Shown: piece after piece, positions 28,221 to 39,414 of the stretch
How positions within the stretch are numbered: position 1 is the first letter of the stretch
How the letters are laid out: each line of letters begins with the position of its first letter
Assembly (NCBI RefSeq): GCF_029784155.1
Contig: NC_073693.1
Location: forward strand, 183,913,802 to 183,977,801
DNA length: 64,000 nucleotides
Origin: Uranotaenia lowii
Taxonomy: Eukaryota; Arthropoda; Insecta; Diptera; Culicidae
Reading direction: 5' to 3'
The notes under the pieces: model-generated
The model's database searches: none
The model's input: only the letters and a program-made list of their open reading frames with translations
Told to the model about the DNA's origin: nothing
Program-made: the position numbers and the translations under genes

Positions 28221-29195
28221 GGGGAGAGTGGGGATACTTGATCCCCTTTTCTTATTTTCACCATATCTTTTTGGAAAAATTTAGCAACTCGTCGTCTTTG
28301 ACATTTTCTGACAGCATGTAACTTCAAGTTTCTATGCTCAAAAATTAGAACGATACTTGAACCCGTTGATGAACTAGAAGCATTTTCGTGGGAGTAAAAA
28401 AATTGCGATTTTTCTGAAGTTAGGGGAGACTTGATCCCCTATTGAAGGAGACTTGATCTTTTATTCAGGAAGCCCTAATCCTTGTATAAAAATCAAACAA
28501 AACCCCAAGATAGAATGTTAATTGACTATTTTGGTCATGTTTGTTCTCATTTCACAATTTATAGCAGACATAAGAAGAAAATTCTATAACTTTGTCTCAA
28601 CGCTAAAAACATTGCATACTTAAAGGCGCTATTTTTTATAACTAAGAGAAAATTAATTATTTTTGCTCTTTTCTTCAGACAATTGTTTGATAAATATTAG
28701 TTTTTGGATAGATATTAGTAATTTCGTAATCAGCAATCATAACGATCAATTCAGAAGAAGAATATGCCGTTTGGAAGGGGGATCAATTGTACCCAACTCT
28801 AGGGGATCAATTGTACCCATAATCAACATTTTAGAAAACTTTTTCTGAAAAAAGTTGAGAGTTTTCCATTGCTTTGAAAATATGGCATTATGAAGTTCAT
28901 TTTACGCTCGAACGATTGATACATTGGAACAAATATTTTATTTCATAAATTTCCCATGTAAGCAACATTTTAAAGTGATGAAAAAAGATCTTCAAGTTAC
29001 ATTTTGTGAAATTTTTCAAACAAAGTTCAATTACTCAAACAATTATTTTGTTAAAATTTGTTAAACTGCAAGCATTGTTATTTTGCTGATTTTGGCACAT
29101 TTTTCTAGAACATTTGATCTTTGTAAGACATTCCAGTTTCGAGATATAGCTTATGAATCAAGTATCCCCAGGGATCAAGTATCCTCATTCTTCCC
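28221..29195. mobile_element. MITE family GGGGAGAGTGGGGATACTTG, copy B, uninterrupted
   Basis: TA flanks (28219-28220, 29196-29197). 975 bp. It is the intact relative of 9074-11385 and preserves both empty insertion sites. It has inserted into the 27358-30349 element. Confidence 0.88.
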
Positions 29196-29317
29196 TATTT
29201 GTTTTCGAAAGAAAACGTTAAAAATTAAATTGAGTCCAAACAAAATACTGTTATTGACGTTTATAACCTTCTGTGCTAATTGGCATCAAAACAATAATTT
29301 TGAAGATGTTGAGATAC

Positions 29318-29512
29318 TTTTTTTTTTTTGTTTCGATTATAGTCGTTTTACCATCTTTATGGCATTCGCGACTTTATCAACGTTGCAGTTGGCGGATCGT
29401 TATTGAAAAACTATCCGGTACAACTGTGTTCGATGTTTAGTCTTGGGCTCGAACTCGCGGACATCGGCTCAGGAGACAACAGACTTGCCAACTGAGCTAT
29501 ATCACAAGCCCG
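29318..29512 (-). mobile_element. Full-length tRNA-derived SINE
   Basis: Minus strand: GGGCTTGTGATATAGCTCAG head with A box, B box GAGTTCGAGCCCAAG, body, poly-A of about 12. It is flanked by the 11-bp duplication TGTTGAGATAC (29307-29317 and 29513-29523). 195 bp; the best-preserved SINE in the window. Confidence 0.9.
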
Positions 29513-29583
29513 TGTTGAGATACGTTAAAACCATAGTGTTCAAAGTTACACCGAAACATGAAATCTGATTTTATAACACACAT

Positions 29584-30172
29584 CAGTGTTCGGCATCGCT
29601 AACTGAAAAATTAGCGGCGCTAATGGATCGCTAAGTCGGTCACAGTTAGCGATCGTTAATTAAAACCGCTAAATTATGCGTAAAAGTTATCGATCTATAA
29701 TAAAGCGCTTATCGCTAATCGATAGTAGAAAGTTTTGAAAAAGATAAGCAAAACACAAATTTTGCAGCCATCTTTAATTATAATATTGACTAGAAAAGTT
29801 GTTAAGGATATCAATAGGGGCAGTTTTCGAACTTATTTTGTTATTTTTCTAACCATATCAGTAACGTCAGTCCACTATTAGTTTTAGTTAGTATATTTGG
29901 TGGAAAGTAGAAGGAAAAACTTTTGAATCAAATTTTTCAAAATATAGATCCGTTTATCAATTTTTTTACATCAGTTAATGCCAAGATTTTCTAGGTAGAT
30001 GTTTAGTTTTGTCCTAAATAGAGGTAGCGTTCTTCAGTTAGCGGAAATAAAAATTAGCGGAACTTTCTTATCTGCTAGCTGAAGAAAAATTTAGCGAAAA
30101 AATAAATTCGCTAACCGAAAGTTAGCGGACTAAATAGCGATTAGCGGATTAGCGTTTTTGTGCCGGATACTG
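29584..30172. mobile_element. hAT-type MITE packed with TTAGCG motifs
   Basis: Ends CAGTGTTCGGCA and TGCCGGATACTG; flanks ACACACAT and ACAAAAAT are a plausible diverged 8-bp duplication. About twenty copies of the core GCTAA / TTAGC are clustered in the two subterminal regions (29590-29725 and 30035-30155) and absent from the AT-rich middle. Confidence 0.75.
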
Positions 30173-30351
30173 ACAAAAATTAAGTTATAGCCACTAGTGT
30201 CATTTGAATATTCTGCTATCAATGATCATGCTTTATACTCTTTACCTCAGTAAGTATTTTAAAAAATTTCAGTGTTACAAAAAAAGCAACCTCTTCCAAA
30301 ATATTCGAAAATGAATTAAAAAAGTGATCAAAGTTCCCCCAGTTTACGGTA

Positions 30352-31498
30352 CTTCTTCGGTCACCTTCGTACATGAATACACATGAATTTTGTACCAACA
30401 CATGAAAAGAATGTATCTCTATATATGGCGAATCGAGAAAAAAAGTTTGAAAAAATACAACCTATTTTAAATCGCTAATTAAAAATCACTTGAAATTTTT
30501 GCATTTTATGAAAGAAAAACGATTTTTAGAAGCATCCCCTATATGTTAGAATAGAGAAATATCAATTTTCATGAAAAAACAACGCGCTATCGTAGATAGA
30601 ACCTAGCTCACGTAATCTTTTGTCTAACCTGTTTATACACTCTTTGCTATTTTCTTATTTCTAGCTTTAGTTTTAAGCTCGCATTCATTTGCAACTATGT
30701 TTTTATGTTGAATTAAAAGTCAAATTATTTTTTTGAGTTTACCTATTTGCGGAGTAGTATCGAAAAATTGTTTCTTGAGTAAAGGGTGTATATCAATGTG
30801 ATAGCGGTTCTGGTTTTAGAATGTTTAAAGATCCTTCACTCAAATTGAGTTTATAATGTAACGGAATATTATTTTCTCAAAAAGGTTTTACCGTTAAGTA
30901 GTGCAAATGTTGGGCTATCATGAGGTACTGAAAATGGTTTTTGTTTACTTTTGGAGATAGATCCTTTTCACGTGTTGGTACAGAATTAGAAAACCACATT
31001 TGCAATGTAAGCACACTTTCCTAAAAAATCCTTCCTTTTTCTGGGCGCCATTTTTTTTTTACCTTTGAGCTAACTTTCTCCATTAAACATATCTTCGGAC
31101 TTATTTCCAAAAATAGGTTTTCTTCTATTTGTCGAACCGTACGTAGACGGCAGAACACGTCCTTGTACCCTGCCCTAGACACGAAAAACCAACATCTCAG
31201 CAACCTGGAAATCGAATCCCACAAGTTCGCCATTCGCGAACTCTTTCTTCCTTCCTCTATGGCTACAAGTAAACGTCAATTGTAGCTTCTGCCAAATTTA
31301 TGGATTTAACCAACACAATTCTGGACACTGGACAAATTATAATATCCCACGTTGTATCTTCCCCATATCTAATTCATTGCAAATCACCGTTCTAAAAACC
31401 CTCAATAACAACCATTTTTTTTCCCACTTCTACTACACCCTTGAGACGAAAACGCAGCCATTTGCAAGCTATGCACCTTTCGCACACATTTTCTTTTA
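30352..31498. other. AT-rich stretch, no gene seen
   Basis: Only short open frames. No repeat ends or conserved motifs recognised. Confidence 0.35.
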
Positions 31499-31757
31499 GG
31501 CGGCATCCATAAATTACGTAACGCAAAAATTGCACTTTTTCGACCCCCTCCCCCCCGTATGTCACAAATTGTCACGCTTCAACGTACCCCCCTATGAAAA
31601 TTACGTAACGCTGAAAATTACCCCCCCCCCCCCCCCCCTTTCTCCATCTTTCCAGGTTTTTGAATAATGATTTTCGATGGTTAGAAAAGATTTGAATACA
31701 AATTTTTTTAACGTTCTTCGAAGCGGAATGAACATCTATCCAAATCGCTTCTTAGTA

Positions 31758-32704
31758 AGGCTATGATCATTTAGTATCCGGGCAGTTACAAACGTATGTA
31801 TTTTAAAAGCTATTCATTTGATCGAAAACGTTCTATGGAGAAAATGAAGGTGTTAATATGTCATTTAATGTAAAAATATATAAAAAAAAAATTAATCAAT
31901 GATTTCAAGAAATACTCCAACTTTTCCATAAAATCACTTTTTTATCTTTGCACACTTTTTTCAGTCATGTATTGATTTATTTTTTTTTACCACAGAAGCA
32001 AAACCTTTGCAAAATCATGATATTTTACACAAATTCACCTAGAAAAACCAATTGGAATCTTGTTGGAACCTTTTTATGAGTGGGAATCTCGAAGAATTTG
32101 ATCTCTAAAATCCGGTTTTAATATAATTTTTTTTTGTCCATCAGAACACATCTGTCATATTGCGTAAAAACCGGATGCACAGATTGCAATCTTTGGAACT
32201 GATCATTATTAGTTATTTACTTGGTGTCTACTAGTCAGGCAACACTTTTCGCCTGCCGGAAATGGATTTTTTGCATTATTTATGGAGTCTGCATTCAGTT
32301 ATCCCCTATAACCATAGAATTTTTACCATATGTTAGATCAAGGGTTGCACTCCGATGGTTGGTTTGAACTTCGTGTGGATCGTAGCGTGGATCCTTATAC
32401 TTCTTAACCATTTGGTCCGAAAAAAAATCAGAAAAAATCAACTGTTCATGAGTTTTCAAGTCAACAATGAAGAATTTTCGTGGCGCAAAATGCGTAAAAG
32501 GAGCAAATTTGTGCAAAATTATTTTTATTATGCCTGTTTGCATCGTACATATCTCAAACACACTTAAATTTAAAAACCTATCAAAAATAGGCAAGATAGT
32601 CCTTTTCATAACCAACACAACGCTGCTAAAGTTTTGCATATCCGAGCTCTATTAACGTAGCTATCACCGAAATAAAGTGCCCGGATACTAAATGATCATA
32701 GCCT
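31758..32704. mobile_element. MITE, AGGCTATGATCATTTAGTAT ends, copy 2
   Basis: TA flanks (31756-31757, 32705-32706). 25-bp ends AGGCTATGATCATTTAGTAT(CCGGG). It is an inverted relative of 19582-20454. Confidence 0.88.
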
Positions 32705-33290
32705 TACTTATTGATAAAACCTCTCTGATAAAATAAAATGATTGTCGTATTACTAGGGTAGGTGTACCCTCCTCCGTCGTATCCCTCTGATTCGTCGCAA
32801 TTCAAGAATGCATGTTTTAGAGCCGAAAAATCACTTTCCACTTTAATTGGCTACTTCACATGATAAACTTAAGCTTGTGAATTTATTTTCTATCACAAAT
32901 TTGTCACTTTTAAAACTATTTCTTAATTTATTTGATATTGAAATCGCGAAGTGAATTCAATTATTGACGCACTCCGCCATATTGAAAAACGAACTGAGTG
33001 ATCCCCCCAACGTGTTTCTTTGTTTTATCGCTTCCTGTCAATGCATATAACGATCAAAATCATAAAATTCGACAGAAAAGTGTTGAAATAAAATTAGAAA
33101 AATGATTTCAAACTAATCTGAACTATATAAATTTTTCAATATTCGATTGAAATCGAATCGCTCGGGCCCCATAATTCGTCGTAATTTTGCGACAGGAATT
33201 GGAAACCGTTTTGCAAGAATTGGAATTAGACCGGTTCATTTTTACTCTTTTTTGCTGAACACAGTCGGACTCATAGAGAATGAACATAAT

Positions 33291-33344
33291 TTTTTTTTTT
33301 TTTTTTTTTTAGGTTTATTTATGACACTTTACCACCTTGTGGCA
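33291..33344 (-). mobile_element. 54-bp retroposed 3' end with 14-bp target duplication
   Basis: On the minus strand GTGTCATAAATAAACCT is followed by about 20 A; AATAAA acts as poly(A) signal. Target duplication AGAATGAACATAAT lies at 33277-33290 and 33345-33358. Only the last about 30 bases of the source transcript were copied. Confidence 0.85.
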
Positions 33345-34795
33345 AGAATGAACATAATGGATTTCCAAGTAATCGCAACACAATACAGTAATTTTGTTTA
33401 TTTTGAAGCTAGGAACTTGATGCGCTGGGAGATAAGTGCAAAAAGTCTATTTATATTAATAAATTCCTTGAATGTATTCAGCATTGCTTATAATGCATGG
33501 TTTCAAATGAACAAAGAATTGATGGATTTTTTAGCTTAGTGGTTGGTGTTTTACAAATTATTTACTAACAGTATCGTGCATTATTAGATAGACGTTTGGG
33601 TGCACGCAAGACATTGACATTGTTTCTTCAAAATTATTTCATATTTTAAGATTTGATTATTTTTGGTTCTTTTATCTGATGACAATAAACCTTTCTCAAG
33701 TGTTTCAAACATGAGATACATCAATTATTTGAAAATTAGACTTTTTAAACTTCTTGCATTCTAACTGCAATATCTCACATACGACCAAACGCTTTGCTCT
33801 ACAGAATGGTCACTGAAAGATCCTTGAAAACTAAAACTAAAACTTCTCCAGTTTTCAGAAATTCTCTAAATGGGGATCAACTCGAGGAAAAAATTTCAAT
33901 TCCTGGACCGAAAACCTCAATTTTTATTGAATCTTTACGATGCATGGAAAAACGATGCTAAAAATTCCCGTTGAAGGTCAAAATGACAAGAGAATTTGGA
34001 TGAATGGATCATTTAAACTTTGAAATAAGAGTTCATGAGTCTCTGGTTTGGATCTCAATAAAAGTTTGGATAAAAAATCGGTAGATATGATTTTTTGTAC
34101 ATATAGTCGTTCAAAATTCAACAAAATCAAACCCGCTTATATTCTGATATCTACCATATAAGTTTTAATACTTGACTCATGTTTGCTGCATTTTTATAAA
34201 TTCTCATTGAATTTTCAACAAAAGATGTTTTGATCGTTTTTGACATATTTCAATTTGAATGAAAAAAGTCGAAAAGTTTAATTTCAGTTTTATTACTCTA
34301 CGTCATTTCCCAAAAATTTTAACCCAAACAACAAAATGTTAGAATAACAAAGCGTCAATTTCCGAAAAAATACATTTTTGCAAAAACTTTTATCGCTCGC
34401 AAAAAAAATTTAATAGATGAGCTGAACCAGTCTAATGCGCATTACACGCATCAACGTGGCGTTGCTTTGTGTCGATATCCTTCGCCAGGGTTCCCACATG
34501 GATAAGAATACACATGTTGACAAAACGCAAGTGTATTATGCCTCTCCTCACATGTCTTACTATTCAGTCTCATTGCGTAGAAAAACATACAGTACTATTA
34601 AAAATGTTGATGTTCTTTAAATATATGCAGTTACTGTGTAAATTTGTGCCATGTAATTTGTGAAAAATGTCTGTATGAATGTTATAAAATCTTATTTTAC
34701 AGACAAATCCTGGATCATGGCAGCCCTGTCCGTTGGAAAGTGTGTTGGTACAAAATACATTTGCAAGGTGGATTCAATTTGTAAGGTCTAATATT

Positions 34796-35275
34796 GTGCT
34801 GCCTGCAATTGCCTTAGCCAAGCAATGGTACCTAGATACAATAACGCTACCTTGGGATTTCTTGGCAAGTCCATTTTATTGCGACTTAGATCTTATTCGA
34901 ATTTTGCAATTAACCTGCGCGGTTGATCCGTGCGAAGTAAATAATCGCATTTGTATAAACCGCAACCGCAAAATTTCAAATCTATCCCTCATGAGGGAGG
35001 AATAGTTTGAGACAATTTCGGTAGAATTGAATAGAAGGTATAATACTTTGCTGCCTGCAGATGCATTAGCCAAGCAATGGTAGACCTGTTTAGAATAAAG
35101 CTATCCTAGTTTCATAGCTTATTACGACTGGTTACTCGAGAGAACTTCTGCTGTTATCCTGCGCGGTTGATCCGTTCGATGTAAGCTGATGCCAATTGCA
35201 TGAACCGCAACCGCAAAATTTTAAATGTATTTCTGAAGAGGGTGGAATAAATTGAGACAATTCCGGTCTCCTTGT
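34796..35275. repeat. Imperfect tandem duplication, about 245 bp per unit
   Basis: Units 34796-35035 and 35046-35275 share TGCTGCCTGCA..TTAGCCAAGCAATGG, CCTGCGCGGTTGATCCGT and GAACCGCAACCGCAAAATTT. Unit 1 lies in an open frame (34733-35005, including AVDPCEVNNRICINRNRKI) that is broken in unit 2. Product and origin unknown. Confidence 0.7.
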
Positions 35276-36384
35276 ACGACGGAATTAGGAACCTGGTACG
35301 ACAATGGAAGAACTTGAATGAGAAAAATAAATCATAAATTGACTCAAAAGTACGTAATGGATTGATCTATTTCCTACATAGTTTCACAAAACAGTATTCG
35401 AAATATAGTTCAATGAATAAATATCAGTTTCAAATCAATATGGAAGGCAATTCTATTGAATTAATGAAAACAGCTTCCTTAAACCGTTGTCTTAGGTACA
35501 TTTACCCTAGTTGTTCTGTGCTTGTTAACTGATGATCGACCATGTTTGATTTATTTTGTTCAAGGAGCAAATTAAATTAAACAATTATGCAAAATATACT
35601 CCACTAAGTAATATTCGTCGCAATAACCAAAATTGCATTTTTTTAATTAATTGAGAAAAAATAGTAAAATTTCCGTCTTAAGGTTGAATTGAGTTCTTGG
35701 GAGTTAATGTACGTAATATTCGGTTTTCTAGCGATTATTTCTTGGATTTCCAATACACAGTTTAAGGAGTCTATCTAAGAATCATTAAAAAGGGAAGGTT
35801 ACAAACCAGTTTAATCATGTTGAAGCATACAAATTTTGAGCTGATTCTGGTGTGCTTATCATTCTGCAAAAAATGCATGACATCAAAATAGCTGCGATTA
35901 AACTAATTTTTAAGGAAAAAATCGTTACGTAACGATGAGCATAACTCCCCCCCTCCCCTATGTCACAATTCGTAACGCTCGAGCATACTCCCTCCCCCCC
36001 CCCTAGGAACGTTACGTAATTAATGGATACCCTCTTATCTGCTTCACTGCAAATACCTTCATGCCACTTTTCCGGTCACTCCTAGGATAAAGCACTTCTT
36101 TAAGAACCCAAATATAGCCAAACAAAAAAAATTTTACGCAGCCACCCATTTAGCATTTTAAAGTTAAACCAGGTACTATCGGCTTCTGAGATATTTTTGG
36201 GACAAAACACTAGCGCCAAAATAATATTGACGAATAAGACTTTAATAATTCATTCGAAAATTTTAACAGCATGCTTTGAATTTTTTGTTTACACCACAAT
36301 CGCTGAAATCTCCGTGTCGTGATTCGTTTCTTCGTGTGGGAGTAATTCGAGTTTCGATTAGATCTGGCAGATCAGCGTTTCCCG

Positions 36385-36814
36385 GAAAAAAATTATCTGG
36401 GCTTCCTGACGTTCGATCTCAATACCGATCTAAATAGATTGTTCAACTAAAGTGTGAAGCAGCTATTCCTGTATCTGACGGCCGAGTCCCAGACGAAACA
36501 GAAGGAGCTCAATCAGGTGGTCCTGTGGGACAAAATCATCCTGCGAGGCGAAAACGCTCTGCTGGACCTCAAGAACATGATCACCAGGTACTACTTCTGG
36601 GACGATGGCAATGGTTCAGGTGAAATTTGAACTTTTCAAAAAAATTTGGTTTATGATCGGAAAATTTCATTTTGTTTTTTTCAGGGACCACCAGAACGTG
36701 ACGACGACCCTTTCCTGGAACTTCGTTCCAAATGCAGGACTGCTTCCGAATGTATTTGATCACGGACATCATTCGTTCAAGTTCTCGGAAACCTACATGC
36801 CGTCACCGGTATAA
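36385..36814 (+). pseudogene. Signal peptidase complex subunit 3 (SPCS3/Spase22-23) pseudogene fragment
   Basis: Reads EKNYLGFLTFDLNTDLNRLF, stop at 36448, then [40 protein letters not shown] and [15 protein letters not shown]. An intron-like GT-AG gap (36620-36684) is followed by DHQNVTTTLSWNFVPNAGLL and SFKFSETYMPSPV. This is the lumenal domain of the small accessory subunit of ER signal peptidase. The in-frame TAA sits where a Trp is usual, the joined exons are out of frame by one base, and the N-terminal membrane anchor is not recognisable. The retained intron argues for DNA-level duplication rather than retroposition. AATAAA at 37098 may be its old poly(A) signal. Confidence 0.85.
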
Positions 36815-37109
36815 AGAACTTAAAAAATTACGAAACACCTACAAGAGCTTACCTGTGAAGAGCCACCAAAGGATTCGCAATCCGCCGAACTGCAGCTGAC
36901 GATGCAGCATTTCCAATTATTCCATTCTTATTCATTTGAATTTAGTTTGCAAATTGGAGCTGCCTATATCAACATGATCAATCATCAAAGAAAAACCATC
37001 TGCAGGAACATCTGGTCGGAATGATCCCAAGAACCGTATGCACTCCTTCCTTGGTTCTTCAATTATATTTGTTTAGTTGAAAGGAGAAAATGTTCGAAAT
37101 AAAACGAAA

Positions 37110-39414
37110 TTTGAAATCACAGGACCTTTCGATATGAATTTTTATTTTAGTTAATTGTAGTCACACAAATTCTGCGGTCTATGCTATGACCAATGACTGC
37201 TTTAAAAACATGATAATAATTCTAAATTAGTTAGTTTTGCTCTGATGGTCGCTTGTCTGACCGTATTCCTTTTTGAATTTGAGATTCTATGAATATCGGC
37301 CTTAAACTAAACAGATTCTTTTTTAAACAAACTCCATAAAATTCACAGTTGCAAAACCAACATGGTTCGGGCATTCGATACGGTGTCACCTTCTATATAT
37401 ACACACCTTGGTTGTTTGGTTTTTAGTGTTTGCAAGCTTGAATGCAAGTTGAAAGCTTGAAGACTTTTTCGCTGGTGGCAGCACCGTAAACAAAGAGTTG
37501 ATGTCCCAGACTACTTGTTCGAAAAACTATTCAGCCGGGTATCTTGATAGAATAGAATATCTTTGGTTAAACTTATTTCATGGGGAATTCGCAGAACACC
37601 TGGTGCATACTTTTGAATTTTAACCCACTTATCACATTTAAACACTTTTTGACATTTCCTAATCTATTTTACGTTGCAAAATTTAAGATTCTATAAAATT
37701 TTCGCGGACAGAAAAAACGCGTGCGATTGGCAAAAAAACATCGCCTACTCTCTTGAAAACTGGTAAAAGATTGTTTTTCTGATATTAAAACTCGCCGAAA
37801 AAATCGATAAAATCCAAGAGTATTTAATTTTAATATATTGTAGGGTAAGCATTCCAGATTCCTCGGGTTTATTCGGATAGGTCTAGGGTTTCAAAGTTAA
37901 GTGGCTATGTAAAGCAAACTATGTTCTAGCATGTGTCGAGAATATATATTGTAAAATTAAGTCCATATTCTGCTTCATTTATTTACATAATAAAAAAAAA
38001 CAATTGAATCAAAGTTGGTCACTTTTTTTTGAGCTAGCTTTAGACAAAGGTTTTTAGGAGTTTGGAAAACGATTTGAACGCTGCGGCCGTGTTTCGTTTG
38101 AAAAAAAATTGAGGTGTTTGTCCTCACTGCCTTTTCGATTTTTTTTATAATCACTGGTTTCTGCTTTGTTCGGATTTTGCGTTGAAAAATTTCAAATGCC
38201 CAGATTTTGCCAGGTTCTGTGAAAAATTTATCCTGATTCGGTCAGCCCACATAAATGCGGGTGAATTCTGCAATACATACTCTAAGAGCCTCCTCTTGAC
38301 TTGTATTAAAGTGAAACTACTCGAGATATTATTAAACGGAGGGGAGCCCTTAGCTGGTTTACTTTTCGTTTTTACTTCAATTTTTACTTTTTAGTAAATT
38401 TTAGTAACTTTTAATTTTTACTATCTTTCCCAGATTCCTTGAACGAAAGCAGTCATCATCCCGCTATCGCATCTTTTTTGTCCCTCGGGGGCTCCCTGAG
38501 CCGGGGGGAGGGGGGGATGAGCACTCTATCACGCCCGTGGATGTTTTTTTGATCCATTTACCTTTTATTCTCAAATAATAGGTATAGAGTATAGCAATGC
38601 TTCGCTTCGGTTTTTAATATAAATATTTGCTAGCTGAGAATTGCCCTTTCGTATAACCCACAAAACATATCCCATACCTCATCAATCAAGGGTACAATTA
38701 ATGGCTAACAATTGAGAGCAAAAAAACGAAGAGCTCCTGAATTCTGAGCAACCATTCAATGTCTCCCCATAACGAATTTTTAATTCACCTTAGATTTGAT
38801 CGGATAAATCCAGAAGCACTGTATCGAATTCCGTATCCAGAACGATGCATATTTATTGTTGTTGGTAGACTATGATTCCAGCTGTTGAACCAATTAACTT
38901 CTTGTGGTAATTAGAGTAGCGCATGTCTGGTGTAAGTAGCGAAAAAATGCTTCAACACAATAGCATCTTTGGGAAGGAAATACCATTAAATCTGCACAGA
39001 GCAAGGCAAACCGCTTTCCATCATCAGAGCGTAGTATCGCTCTCAGAGGTAAACCATGACTCAAATAGTTCAAAAAACCGTTATGATCTTTTCACTTTTT
39101 CGAATAAAAATTTTAATTTCTTCAAGCTTGATTACGGTGCACAAGCTCTTTCTGTTTCATTTTCTTCTGTTGCTGGAAGTGGGAAGCTTTTTGGTGTTCA
39201 TTCATGTGGGGTACTCCGGTACATGATACATTCCTTAAACATTTTCTTAGGTACTGAGATGGTCAAACTGAACACTCTAAGTACCTAACTCAAGAAAAGT
39301 TATTTGATGAAATTTGGTCCAGGGAGTTGGAAGTTATAGCTGAACCAAAGTCGTAGAACATCAACCAAACCTGTGATGTATGCATGTGTATACAAATGGT
39401 ATTCATACATATGT
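37110..39414. other. AT-rich stretch, no gene seen
   Basis: Contains a G/C run at 38486-38518. The 121-codon open frame at 38923-39288 has no recognisable domain. No repeat ends identified. Confidence 0.35.

Larger units (their letters stand above)
27358..30349. mobile_element. MITE family CCGTAAACTGGGGGAACTTT, host of three nested elements
   Basis: Left end CCGTAAACTGGGGGAACTTT, right end its perfect reverse complement (30330-30349) followed by TA. The left flank is TG rather than TA. Just inside, the motif GGGGTAACTTTGATCA is repeated. It carries nested elements at 28221-29195, 29318-29512 and 29584-30172; the element's own sequence is about 1.2 kb. Sister copy at 60327-61239. Confidence 0.85.
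31499..36032. mobile_element. 4.5 kb element, GGCGGCATCCATAAATTACG end
   Basis: Left end GGCGGCATCCATAAATTACG, right end reversed GGGTATCCATTAATTACGTA. The subterminal regions repeat the palindrome TTACGTAA with C-rich tracts. The right 160 bp matches 63478-63617. It contains a nested MITE (31758-32704), a tiny retroposed fragment (33291-33344) and a tandem duplication (34796-35275). Both outer ends match the shorter 62467-63617 element, but no transposase was recognised. Confidence 0.65.

Noticed and set aside
31620..31640. Long C run as a functional element
   Set aside because: Homopolymer within the C-rich end of a transposon; length likely unstable or mis-sequenced.
32295..32639. 114-codon minus-strand open frame
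   Set aside because: Lies wholly inside a MITE (31758-32704), and the related MITE copy does not keep it open.
33147..33539. 130-codon plus-strand open frame
   Set aside because: It runs through a poly-T tail of a retroposed fragment (run of Phe) and both target duplications, so it is not a conserved gene.
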